From Candidatus Neomarinimicrobiota bacterium (GTDB lineage Bacteria > Fidelibacterota > JAANXI01), in NCBI GenBank assembly GCA_021734025.1, contig JAIPJS010000022.1:1-57311 (forward strand): DNA of 57,311 bases. The letters are read 5' to 3'. Both the position numbers and the translations under genes were made by a program. The notes under the pieces were generated by a model. That model did not search any database. It was not told the DNA's origin and worked only from the letters and a program-made list of their open reading frames with translations. This document shows positions 37,305 through 45,483 of the stretch, piece after piece; the first letter of the stretch is position 1, and every line of letters begins with the position of its first letter.

Positions 37305-38615
37305 TTATTCAAGCGTATCGCTTTTTTCCGAGGACTGGGCAACGGGTTGCTGCTCAGGCAGGACTATTCGCACCCGTGTAATCCGGTTACCGTGAACCCG
37401 GTCGATGATATACCGGATGCCCTCGTTTTCGATCTCGGTTTTTTGCTCGGGAATTTCGCCGACGCGGGAATAGAGAAAACCTCCGAGTGTATCGAATTCA
37501 CGTTCCTCCGGGATGTCGAGTTCCACTACGTCGTCCAGATCGTCCAGGGTCATCCGGGCGTTGACCAGGATGGTATGCTGATCCAACCAGCGGTACATCG
37601 GTGTCTCGAAATCATATTCGTCGCGGATCTCTCCAACGATCTCTTCGATAATGTCCTCCAGCGTAACCAGTCCGGAAGTGCCGCCGTACTCGTCCACAAC
37701 GATAGCAATGTTGGTTTTCCGCTGCTGGAATTCCCGTAGGAGTTTGTCGATCTTCATCTTTTCCGGGACAAAGTATACCGGTCGGGAGAGCATGGCGATC
37801 TGCACGTTTGCTGCGGTTTTTCCCAGATACGGCAGCAAATCTTTGGCAAAGATAATCCCGGTGATATTATCCACGCGCTTGTCGTAAAGCGGCAGGCGCG
37901 AGTAACGATGCTCTTTAATAATATCGATGACTTCCTTCACCTTCATGGAGGTCGGGATGGCCTTCATATCAATCCGTGGGATCATAATTTCCCGTACAAA
38001 AGTATCACCGAAATCGAAGATGGAATAGATCATCTCCTTTTCCTGTTCCTGCAGCGTCCCCTGACTTTCACTCACCTCAACCAGTGTGCGGATCTCTTCT
38101 TCCGAGAGGAACAGATTTTCCTTTTTAATTCCCAGGATCCGGGTAAAAAAGTTGTTGATGCTGTACAGCACATACGCAATCGGATAGAGCAGGCGGAACA
38201 CCAGCAGCATCGGCATACTGATAGCCCGGCTGAAGCGTTTTGTATTTCTCACCGCAATAATCTTTGGCGTAATTTCCCCCGTTATCAGTACGACGATCGT
38301 GACGATAACGACCTGGATAGCCACAATAATCACCTCATTGATGCCCAGCTGGACCGCCAGGGCGCTGGCAATGAGGGCCGCCAATGAACCGATGGTTATA
38401 TTGACGATGGTATTTCCGGTGAGGATAGCGATGAGCAGTCGCTTTGGCTTGGAGAGCAGGTACAGGATACGCTCGTTGGGGTGATCCTGCTGTTCCCTGA
38501 TCCGTTCGATTTCGTTGTCTCTGAGGCTGAACAGCGCCGTCTCAGAGCCGGAAAAAAAGGCACTCAGCAGGAGCAGCCCGAGAAAGAGTAAAATCTGGAT
38601 CGCCAGGAAGGACAT
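37305..38615 (-). CDS. CNNM/DUF21-CBS-CorC transporter-associated protein
   Basis: 436 residues. The N-terminal CNNM (DUF21) domain has three to four membrane helices (residues 1-150). A CBS pair follows (about 190-320; MIPRIDMKAIP and YSRLPLYDKR), and the C-terminal CorC_HlyC domain ends near residue 415 (GFLYSRVGEIP). Such proteins, long called hemolysins or TlyC, are linked to magnesium/cobalt handling, and Bacteroidota relatives include the gliding protein GldE. It is the last gene of the minus-strand group acyl-CoA dehydrogenase, pgpH-like, ybeY, this gene, 27 bp after ybeY. Confidence 0.9.
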   Translation of the reverse strand: MSFLAIQILLFLGLLLLSAFFSGSETALFSLRDNEIERIREQQDHPNERILYLLSKPKRLLIAILTGNTIVNITIGSLAALIASALAVQLGINEVIIVAIQVVIVTIVVLITGEITPKIIAVRNTKRFSRAISMPMLLVFRLLYPIAYVLYSINNFFTRILGIKKENLFLSEEEIRTLVEVSESQGTLQEQEKEMIYSIFDFGDTFVREIMIPRIDMKAIPTSMKVKEVIDIIKEHRYSRLPLYDKRVDNITGIIFAKDLLPYLGKTAANVQIAMLSRPVYFVPEKMKIDKLLREFQQRKTNIAIVVDEYGGTSGLVTLEDIIEEIVGEIRDEYDFETPMYRWLDQHTILVNARMTLDDLDDVVELDIPEEREFDTLGGFLYSRVGEIPEQKTEIENEGIRYIIDRVHGNRITRVRIVLPEQQPVAQSSEKSDTLE

Positions 38616-38642
38616 AGGCTCAAATAATCTTATGGAATAGAA

Positions 38643-39134
38643 TTACGGCAGATGTTGTACAATTAGCGGTTCGTCGAACGATGCGAGGTGCCGGTCCTCT
38701 TTGGAGGTCATTATTGCCTTTTTCTCGTCCGTATCGTCTTCGTAGCCCAGCAGATGGAGAATCCCGTGAATCGCCAGCCGCAGGATTTCCATGTCGGCGG
38801 TTACATCGTACTCCATGGCTTGTTCCGCCGCCCGATGCAGGCTGATGTACACCTCACCCTCAACCTTGCTCTCCTCATAGGAATTGAGCCGAAATGCGAT
38901 AACGTCGGTGTACACGTCCTGCCCGAAAAACTCATGCTTCAGTTCACGCAAATATTCGTCGTCGACCAGGATGATATCGATTTCCGCCTCTGTACACTGC
39001 TCCGCATCCAATACCGAGCGAACCGCCTTCAAAACCGGCGTTTCATCATATTCAAGCCCCTCCAGATTGGTTTCAATCCGGATACGGTGAGCCGGAGTGG
39101 CTAGGCTTTGGTCGCTTTGAGGTTCTTCCGCCAT
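38643..39134 (-). CDS. ybeY: rRNA maturation endoribonuclease YbeY
   Basis: 163 residues. The metal-binding motif normally HGxLHLxGYDH appears as HGILHLLGYEDD near residues 120-131, so the first two histidines remain and the third position is acidic. Bacteroidota YbeY proteins commonly have a GY-x-D form here, followed by a charged TDEK helix, which fits the lineage. YbeY acts in 16S rRNA 3' processing and ribosome quality control. Its start lies inside the 3' end of the pgpH-like gene (34-base overlap), a common gene order. Confidence 0.92.
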   Translation of the reverse strand: MAEEPQSDQSLATPAHRIRIETNLEGLEYDETPVLKAVRSVLDAEQCTEAEIDIILVDDEYLRELKHEFFGQDVYTDVIAFRLNSYEESKVEGEVYISLHRAAEQAMEYDVTADMEILRLAIHGILHLLGYEDDTDEKKAIMTSKEDRHLASFDEPLIVQHLP

Positions 39135-41503
39135 TCTTTCTGTTGGCTTTTATTGCCTTTCTGCTGGTCAGGATACTCAATCCGCAGGTGGTACATACCG
39201 AACAGGATCGGGACAAACGCCTCGCGGATTTCGCTCAGCTCTTTGATCGTGAGCGGACAGTCATCCAGCTGACCGTCCTTGAGGCGCTTATCGAACATCA
39301 TATCGATAAACTGATGAAATTTCTGTGGCGTGGGGTTTTTGATGGAACGGGTGCCGGCCTCGATGGATTCGCAAAGCATAACAATCCCGGTTTCCTTGGT
39401 ATTCGGCTTGGGCCCTTCGTGCCGGAAGTCCGCCTCGTTGACTTCTTCCCCGGTTTCCGCGGCATTTTCCAGCGCCTTTTGGTAGAAATATTCAATCTTC
39501 ATGGTGCCGTGATGCATGGGAATAAAGTCAGCGACTTCCTTGGGAAGATTATGTTCTTTGGCCAGTTCCAGCCCCTCTTTCACGTGCGCCTGGATAATCA
39601 GCGCGCTGAGCTGTGGCTTCAGATTATCGTGCCGGTTTTCGCTGCTTTTCTGGTTTTCTACAAAGTATTCCGGCTTGTTCATTTTGCCGATATCGTGATA
39701 GTACGCGCCGACCCGGGCCAGCAGCGAATTGGCGCCGATGGCCTCAGCGGCCGCCTCTGCCAGGTTTCCGACCACCACGCTGTGATGATAGGTTCCCGGC
39801 GCTTTCATGGCGAGTTGCTTCAGCAACGGCCGGTTCAAATCAGACATTTCCAGCAGCGTCATATCCGTGGTGATCTTAAAAGACATCTCGATGAGCGCGA
39901 TCAAGCCGTACGTCAGCAGCGGCGAGAGAACACCGTTCCCTGCCGCCCAGACGAAATTACTGCCAAGGTGTCTGAGATCCGGCACGAGCGTCAATTCTGT
40001 GGCGAACAGGGCCAGGTAATACGCCCCGGTAATATACAGGATGGCGTAATAGAGCTGGTTCCGCGTGCGCAGACGCCGTACCGCATAAATGGCCAGCGTA
40101 CTGGCGAAAATGGTGGTAATAAAGAAATTCATCCGGTTGCCCAGGAGCACCGAAATAAGAACGGTCAGTGTAATGGTCCCAAAGAAACTGACCCGCGCGT
40201 CATAAATTATGGTGAAGAGCATCGCCGCAATGGTAATCGGGATGAGGTACTCGGAGAGCCCCCACTGGTAGTAGATAAAGTAACTCAATACGGTAAACAT
40301 GATAAATACCAGCGAAATGAGGAGAACATGCTTATTGTCCTCGTAAATCTCCGGCCTGTACGTCAGCAGGAATGCTACAAAGAAAAACAGGATAATTGCC
40401 ACGAACAGCAGGCGACCGGTGTAGGTATAGACTTGCGAGAGGATCCCCTGTTCTCCGCCGCGTTTGGCCTTGGCGGCTGCCAGTGATGTGAGTTTCCGCT
40501 GGATCTCCGGTGTGACCCTGGTGTTGGCATCGACAATTTTTTCATTCTCAAGGACAATGCCTTTACTGATGGGCACTCTGGCGATGGCCTCTTCCTGGCG
40601 TCGTTCGGTCACTTCTTTCTGGTATACCAGGTTCGGCTCCATGAAGTGTACCACGACTTCGAATACGGCACTGACCAGCTGCTGGTTATCCTGTCCCAGC
40701 GCGGATTGAATCTGACGTTTGGCATTAATCCAGGCCTTGTTTCGGTCGTTATGGCTCTGCGCCGATTCAATGACTTCTTCGCCGCCGGATTGAATCGCCA
40801 CCTGGTTGCTTGTGATATTCTCCATGGGGATATCATAGATCCCCTCGGCGAACTGGTCCCGGGTAATCCGTTTGACAATCGGCTCCAGAAACGGGACCAG
40901 CCGATCGGATCCGTCCGGCGCCTGCGCCATCAACAACACGTTCCACTTGTCCTGGCGGATATCGATACCATAGCTATCGTTAAACGATTCCACCAGCGAG
41001 GCGAAGGCCAAGGAATCTTTATAAACGGTATTCCCCTGCTGGGTATCACCCTGGGGAGTGGCAGAACCCGGCAACTCGGAGAGCGACGACTGATATCGCT
41101 GGTAAACGCGCCGGATCTGTTCCAAATCGGCAAAAAAGTTGGAGAGTTCGGTCAGTTGGGTGTCGACGACTGCCGGCTGGCGCCTGAATACAAACGGCAC
41201 TTCCTGGCGGGCTTCCCGGCGATCCTCTTCCAGTTCCTGATCGGATTTCAACACCGGAAAGGTAAACGGCGCAATAATCGGCTCATTGGTAATTTCGTTG
41301 ACCTGGTAGTTATACTCGACCGCCTCACTGCGGGGAAACATCAGCGCAGTGAGTACCAGAATCACGATCAGCAATCCGACTTTTACCCAGGCGCTGGTGC
41401 GCCACGGGCTATCGTGGGAATTCTGCTTACGGGAATTCCCCAACTTTCCCTTGGACGGGATACCGCTTCCACTGTCCGACGATCCTGATGATTTATTCGC
41501 CAT
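39101..41503 (-). CDS. 7TM-HD family phosphodiesterase (PgpH-like)
   Basis: 800 residues. One N-terminal helix (near residue 35) is followed by an extracytoplasmic 7TMR-HDED domain to about 360. Seven membrane helices follow (about 370-570). A cytoplasmic HD domain then carries HHSVVVGNLAEAAAEAIG, the HD pair in YYHDIGKM, and a HHGT motif (IPMHHGTMK). The Listeria relative PgpH degrades cyclic di-AMP, so a signalling phosphodiesterase role is likely. It overlaps ybeY by 34 bases and starts two bases after the acyl-CoA dehydrogenase gene. Confidence 0.93.
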   Translation of the reverse strand: MANKSSGSSDSGSGIPSKGKLGNSRKQNSHDSPWRTSAWVKVGLLIVILVLTALMFPRSEAVEYNYQVNEITNEPIIAPFTFPVLKSDQELEEDRREARQEVPFVFRRQPAVVDTQLTELSNFFADLEQIRRVYQRYQSSLSELPGSATPQGDTQQGNTVYKDSLAFASLVESFNDSYGIDIRQDKWNVLLMAQAPDGSDRLVPFLEPIVKRITRDQFAEGIYDIPMENITSNQVAIQSGGEEVIESAQSHNDRNKAWINAKRQIQSALGQDNQQLVSAVFEVVVHFMEPNLVYQKEVTERRQEEAIARVPISKGIVLENEKIVDANTRVTPEIQRKLTSLAAAKAKRGGEQGILSQVYTYTGRLLFVAIILFFFVAFLLTYRPEIYEDNKHVLLISLVFIMFTVLSYFIYYQWGLSEYLIPITIAAMLFTIIYDARVSFFGTITLTVLISVLLGNRMNFFITTIFASTLAIYAVRRLRTRNQLYYAILYITGAYYLALFATELTLVPDLRHLGSNFVWAAGNGVLSPLLTYGLIALIEMSFKITTDMTLLEMSDLNRPLLKQLAMKAPGTYHHSVVVGNLAEAAAEAIGANSLLARVGAYYHDIGKMNKPEYFVENQKSSENRHDNLKPQLSALIIQAHVKEGLELAKEHNLPKEVADFIPMHHGTMKIEYFYQKALENAAETGEEVNEADFRHEGPKPNTKETGIVMLCESIEAGTRSIKNPTPQKFHQFIDMMFDKRLKDGQLDDCPLTIKELSEIREAFVPILFGMYHLRIEYPDQQKGNKSQQKEWRKNLKATKA

Positions 41504-41505
41504 AC

Positions 41506-42651
41506 CTATTCTTTTAAGACCTCACGCGCAATTATCAGTCGCTGAATTTCGGAGGTTCCCTCACCGATTTCCAGTACTTTTGCATCTCTGAAGTAGCGTT
41601 CCACCGGAAAATCTTTGATGTAGCCGTATCCGCCGTGTGTTTGCACCGCCTGATTCGTGGCCCAGGTTGCCAATTCCGAGGTGTAGAGTTTTGCCATGCC
41701 GGCTTCTAACTTAAAGTCCTTGCCCTCGTCTTTTAGCCGGGCGGCATTGTACGTTAAATGATGTGCCGCTTCGATTTTCATTCTCATGTCAGCCAGAGGA
41801 AAGCTCACCCCCTGAAACCGCTTAATCTTCTTTCCAAAGGCTTCCCGTTCGTTCACATATTTCCTGGAGGCCTCGAACGCCGCTTCCGCCAGGCCGAGTC
41901 CCATGGCCGCAATGCTGATGCGTCCGCCGTCCAGGGTCTCCATGAACTGGGCGTATCCGCGATTGATTTCACCGAGCAGATTTTCTTTGGGAATGCGCAT
42001 ATCCTCAAAATGGACCTGTCGCGTATCCGACGCCCGCCAGCCCATCTTTTTTTCCTTTTTTCCGATGACAAGTCCCGGCGTGCCGGCTTCCACAACAAAA
42101 CAGGAAATCCCATCGCTTCCCTTCGCGTCCGGATCGGTCACGGCCGTAAAGACGATGACACCGGCCTCGCCGCCGTTGGTCATAAACATTTTGCCGCCGT
42201 TCACGACCCATTCGTCGCCGTCGGGTACAGCTGTGGTTTGCGTGCCGGAGGCATCGCTCCCGGCCTGGGGTTCGGTCAGACCGAATGCGCCCAACCATTC
42301 ACCCGAGGTCATCTTTGGGAGATATTTTTGCTTTTGCTCATCAGTTCCGAACCGAAAGATGGGAAATGTTCCCAGTGATGTGTGTGCCGCCATGGTGATA
42401 GCGGTTGATGAGCAGGCTTTGGTAAGTTCTTCGATGGCCAGGGCGTAGGATATGGTGTCCATTCCGGCGCCGCCGTATTCCTCGGGATACGGGATGCCCA
42501 TCAATCCGAGTTCGCCCATCTGCTCCACTAATTCCGTGGGAAAGCGCTCGGTCTGATCCAGTTCGGCGGCTATCGGTTCCACCTCGTTCTGTGCGAAATC
42601 CCGGACCATATCGCGGATCATCTTGTGCTGTTCGTTGAAATAACCGGACAT
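41506..42651 (-). CDS. Acyl-CoA dehydrogenase
   Basis: 381 residues, the typical size. The FAD-binding signature GAFGLTEPQAGSDASGT lies near residue 120-136, followed by FMTNGGEAG, and the C-terminal signature segment QTHGGYGYIKDFPVERYFRDAKVLEIGEGTSEIQ, in which E364-like catalytic Glu sits near EIGEGTSE. It oxidises acyl-CoA thioesters to enoyl-CoA and passes electrons to ETF. It resembles short-chain (butyryl) or branched-chain dehydrogenases; the exact chain length cannot be told. It is the first gene of the minus-strand group with pgpH-like, ybeY and CNNM genes. Confidence 0.95.
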   Translation of the reverse strand: MSGYFNEQHKMIRDMVRDFAQNEVEPIAAELDQTERFPTELVEQMGELGLMGIPYPEEYGGAGMDTISYALAIEELTKACSSTAITMAAHTSLGTFPIFRFGTDEQKQKYLPKMTSGEWLGAFGLTEPQAGSDASGTQTTAVPDGDEWVVNGGKMFMTNGGEAGVIVFTAVTDPDAKGSDGISCFVVEAGTPGLVIGKKEKKMGWRASDTRQVHFEDMRIPKENLLGEINRGYAQFMETLDGGRISIAAMGLGLAEAAFEASRKYVNEREAFGKKIKRFQGVSFPLADMRMKIEAAHHLTYNAARLKDEGKDFKLEAGMAKLYTSELATWATNQAVQTHGGYGYIKDFPVERYFRDAKVLEIGEGTSEIQRLIIAREVLKE

Positions 42652-42777
42652 ATTACCCTTTGATAGTATTGTAAAACATTATTATAACCACGATTGGCCA
42701 ATATAAACGCGGGTGTGGATCGTTGCAAGATTTTTTGGGAGAATCGGAGAGCGTCGAATATTAGCCAAGGTGGGCCT

Positions 42778-42966
42778 CATTCTTGCTATTGAATCTCTCC
42801 GCGGCAGACCACAGGGTATTACCAAGCAATCGTGGAGTTGTAAAGGTAAGGAGCTGAAGCCCCTGAAAGGTTTGATGAGGGCTTCGTTTCCCCCGTCCCG
42901 TCCGGACGGGATGGGGCTATTCAATTATTAGACTCCATGTTTCCCAATACACATATGTTCAGTATT
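42778..42966 (+). repeat. Family D repeat, copy D4
   Basis: It begins TTCTTGCTATTGAATCTC and contains CCGCGGCAGACCACAGG, GGAGCTGAAGCCCC, a spacer, the palindrome CCCGTCCGGACGGG within CCCC...GGGG, CTATTCAATTATT and GACTCCATGTTTC. The motif order equals D3; the loop of the second palindrome is replaced by a GTCCCGTCCGGACGGGAT-type sequence. Next to it, 42970-43150 has a duplicated segment reading CGCTGTGAGCGATCAGTG / CGCTGGGAGCGGTCAGTG in similar contexts. Confidence 0.78.
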
Positions 42967-43329
42967 TGACCGTCAGGGATGCTGTGAGCGATCAGTGACG
43001 GAATGAGTGGCCTCAAGAAGGGGAATCACACCCTCCGCGGATGGCCGCTTTTCGCGCCATTCGCGGTCATTTCCTTTGGACTTGGAGTACTTGGAGTATT
43101 TACCGCCAATGACGCTGGGAGCGGTCAGTGGCGTGCAAGTCCCCCTCCGCTAATGGTCACTTTTCGTGTCGCCGGTGGTGAATTCGGAGATTCCACTTTT
43201 TGTCCGTTTCCATATACCAGAAACTTGAGGCAAAATCCTTGGAATGAAGTCCGGGCAGGATAAAAAAATCCTCTTATGATTGAACATGAATAGTCCAAAG
43301 TGGCAACTCGGGGAATTGAATGATATCTT

Positions 43330-43419
43330 TTCAACCCCGTTCGGGGTTGTGGGCATTCAGGTAACTTCTTCGGCCCACCGGCTCCGCCGGTGGCTATTTA
43401 TGTTGAAGCCCTTTGGGCG
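43330..43419 (+). repeat. Family C repeat, copy C1
   Basis: TTCAACCCCGTTCGGGGTTG, a spacer, CCCACCGGCTCCGCCGGTGG, CTATTTATGTTGAAGCC and CTTTGGGC. The same three-palindrome order is at 55010-55104 and 55804-55897. Confidence 0.78.
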
Positions 43420-43574
43420 TCCTTTCTTTTTTTCTGTCCTTTCCTCTTCCTCCCCGAAAACGCGTCGGGATTTGCAACTTCGGAAGTGGAAGGGGAATAG
43501 GTTCTTTGCCTGGTTTTGGATTCACGTCTCTCCCTCTTTTTTGAAGAGAAGGAGAACAAGAGGGTGAGTTGTAT

Positions 43575-43925
43575 TCCAGTAAGAAGAACAAGTCCTTTCG
43601 ACTGAGTCCGGCAGCCGCCGGACGAACGTCCCGGAAGGGACTCCTCTCGGAGGAGGAATCTCGAAAAGGAACCTCCGAAGGGTGGACGACCAGATCCTTC
43701 CCCGTAGGGATCCCTCCGGGACGGCTCTCCCGCCAGTGCGGGATCGCTCAGGATGACTGGTATTATTCTCATGAGTAAAATGGTGAGTCATTCCGAGCGA
43801 ACGAAGTGAGTCGAGGAATCTGATGAGGTATTCTCCGGAGGATAGAAAACGACATCCCTCCCCGTAGGGATCCCGTTGGGACAGCTGCTCCGATATATTG
43901 GAGCAGCCGAGGGATGACTGTAAAT
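43575..43925 (+). repeat. Two family F repeats carrying double-hairpin mini-elements
   Basis: 43587-43762 and 43787-43925 are F repeats, each ending in GGATGACTG. They contain mini-elements at 43627-43655 (GTCCC-GGAA-GGGAC, then CTCC..GGAG arms), 43701-43723 and 43861-43882 (both CCC-GTA-GGG-A-TCCC... forms). A family E segment lies at about 43520-43570. The region 42652-44095 holds no gene that I can support. Confidence 0.72.
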
Positions 43926-43977
43926 ACTCATTTTTGAGTTGTTGATTATGGTGGTATCACCACTGTCGGGAAATGAT

Positions 43978-44005
43978 TCGCCTTTGAATGGGATTCAAAG
44001 GCTTG
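43978..44005. repeat. GCCTTTGAATGGGATTCAAAGGC palindromic repeat
   Basis: CCTTTGAAT-GGG-ATTCAAAGG, followed by CTTGCATATCAAATCAATC. A related copy with CCTTTGAATGAGATTCAAAGG lies at 47402-47424, where a CCTCGCAAT/ATTGCGAGG palindrome follows. Confidence 0.6.
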
Positions 44006-44095
44006 CATATCAAATCAATCCTCGCAATGTTTGTGACGGCGAATATTACGAGACGGATAACCTATTCGTTTACCTCACCGACCAGTCGATATAAT

Positions 44096-45091
44096 TCACC
44101 AACGCATCAGTGCGGCAGCCCAGGTGAATCCGCTGCCGAAGGCGGCCAGGCTGACCAGATCTCCCTTGGAAATACGGCCTTCCTCCACCGCTTCGTGCAA
44201 TGCTATCGGTATGGAGGCCGCCGTTGTGTTACCATATTTATGGATGTTGCTCATATACTGGTCTTCGCTCAGATTCAGCCGCTTGGCAATGGCTTCGGTG
44301 ATCCGGAAGTTCGCCTGGTGGGGTACCACCATGTCCAGATCTTCTTCGGTATAGCCGTTCGCCTCCAGGCTCTCCCGGATGACTTCCGGAAACCGGGTGA
44401 TAGCGTGTTTAAAAACCTGCCGTCCATTCATCTTGGGGAACACCATGCCTTGGTCGATCATCTCTTTGGAAATCCACGGTTTCTGAAGCGTAGTCGGCGC
44501 CTCGACCCAGAGTTCGTCGGCATATTTTCCGTCAGCATGAAGGTGGGTGGACAGGATGCCCTTGTCCTCGGCTTCAGTCCCGCGAATCACAGCTGCCCCG
44601 GCACCATCGCCGAAGAGGACGGCTACGTCGCGGCCCTCGGTGGAGAGGTTCAGTCCCACGGAATGCACCTCGGCGCCTATTAGTAACACGGTTTCGTGGG
44701 TGCCGGATTTCACGTATTGATCGGCAACCGACAGCCCATAAATAAACCCCGAGCACTGGTTTCGGACGTCCAACGCCCCAACGCCGCGGAGACCGAGTTT
44801 CCGGCCGAGATAAACGCCAGATCCCGGGAAGTAGTGTTCCGGACTCAGCGTGGCGAAGATGATTAATTCCACGTCATCTATGGTACAACCGGCGTTCTCG
44901 AGCGCTTGATTGGTCGCATGGACGGCCAAATCCGCCGGCCCGGTGCCGGGTTCAACAAATCGGCGCTCCTGGATACCGCTTCGCTCCCGGATCCACTCAT
45001 CACTGGTATCCATCATCTGTTCAAGATCTTTATTCGTCACAACCCGCTCAGGGACATACATACCAGTACCTGCAATATAACTTCGTCTCAT
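44096..45091 (-). CDS. fabH: 3-oxoacyl-ACP synthase III (FabH)
   Basis: About 331 residues. It condenses an acyl-CoA with malonyl-ACP to start fatty-acid synthesis. The catalytic cysteine is in VRNQCSGFIYGL (near residue 112), the histidine in MVPHQANFRI (near 255) and the asparagine in KYGNTTAASIP (near 284). The start at 45091 is supported by a strong GGGAGG box six bases upstream. The ATG at 45109 lies upstream of that box and would add six residues. The leader upstream carries two mini-palindromes (45137-45182). A related ketoacyl synthase of another pathway is possible but less likely. Confidence 0.93.
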   Translation of the reverse strand: MRRSYIAGTGMYVPERVVTNKDLEQMMDTSDEWIRERSGIQERRFVEPGTGPADLAVHATNQALENAGCTIDDVELIIFATLSPEHYFPGSGVYLGRKLGLRGVGALDVRNQCSGFIYGLSVADQYVKSGTHETVLLIGAEVHSVGLNLSTEGRDVAVLFGDGAGAAVIRGTEAEDKGILSTHLHADGKYADELWVEAPTTLQKPWISKEMIDQGMVFPKMNGRQVFKHAITRFPEVIRESLEANGYTEEDLDMVVPHQANFRITEAIAKRLNLSEDQYMSNIHKYGNTTAASIPIALHEAVEEGRISKGDLVSLAAFGSGFTWAAALMRW

Positions 45092-45136
45092 GATGCCTCC
45101 CGGTTTCATGTTATTTCAAATGAACGAATAGCACGT

Positions 45137-45182
45137 TGTCCCCGACAAGTCGGAGAACGTCCCGGAAGGGACACCTTCCGGA
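45137..45182. repeat. Two adjacent mini-palindromes in the fabH leader
   Basis: TGTCCCCGACAAGTCGGAGA at 45137-45156 and a GTCCC-GGAA-GGGAC plus CTTCCGGAG double hairpin at 45159-45182. They split a common intergenic repeat (AATAGCACGCAGA... seen at 34388 and 47370) about 45 bp upstream of the fabH start. The rest of 45183-45483 has no recognisable feature. Confidence 0.65.
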
Positions 45183-45483
45183 GCAGAAACGGCAAGATAA
45201 TCGCTGATCAAAATATGTAGGTGGTTCTAATAGCATTGCATCCTATCCCTAAAGACAAAAAGCTAGTTTTTTTGTGCAGATACTCTGTATTGCAACCGGA
45301 CGATCTACGAAAATCTGCAGAATCTGCGTCATCTGTCTGCTATTAAAATATTTGGGTTTAAAAAATAGGTCAATCTTCGGTTGAGATGACAATATAGATG
45401 CAAATGAACCAAGATTCGAGAATTTTCTCCGCAGCGCACGGCAAGTTGTTTCCCAGAGATGGGTATGGTGCTCTGACTACGGC

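Noticed and set aside
38643-39134. YbeY judged inactive because the third metal histidine is missing
   Set aside because: Bacteroidota YbeY proteins commonly carry an altered motif here, so this is better read as a lineage trait.
39143-40486. 447-residue plus-strand frame opposite the PgpH-like gene
   Set aside because: Shadow frame; HD motifs and membrane helices are all in the minus frame.
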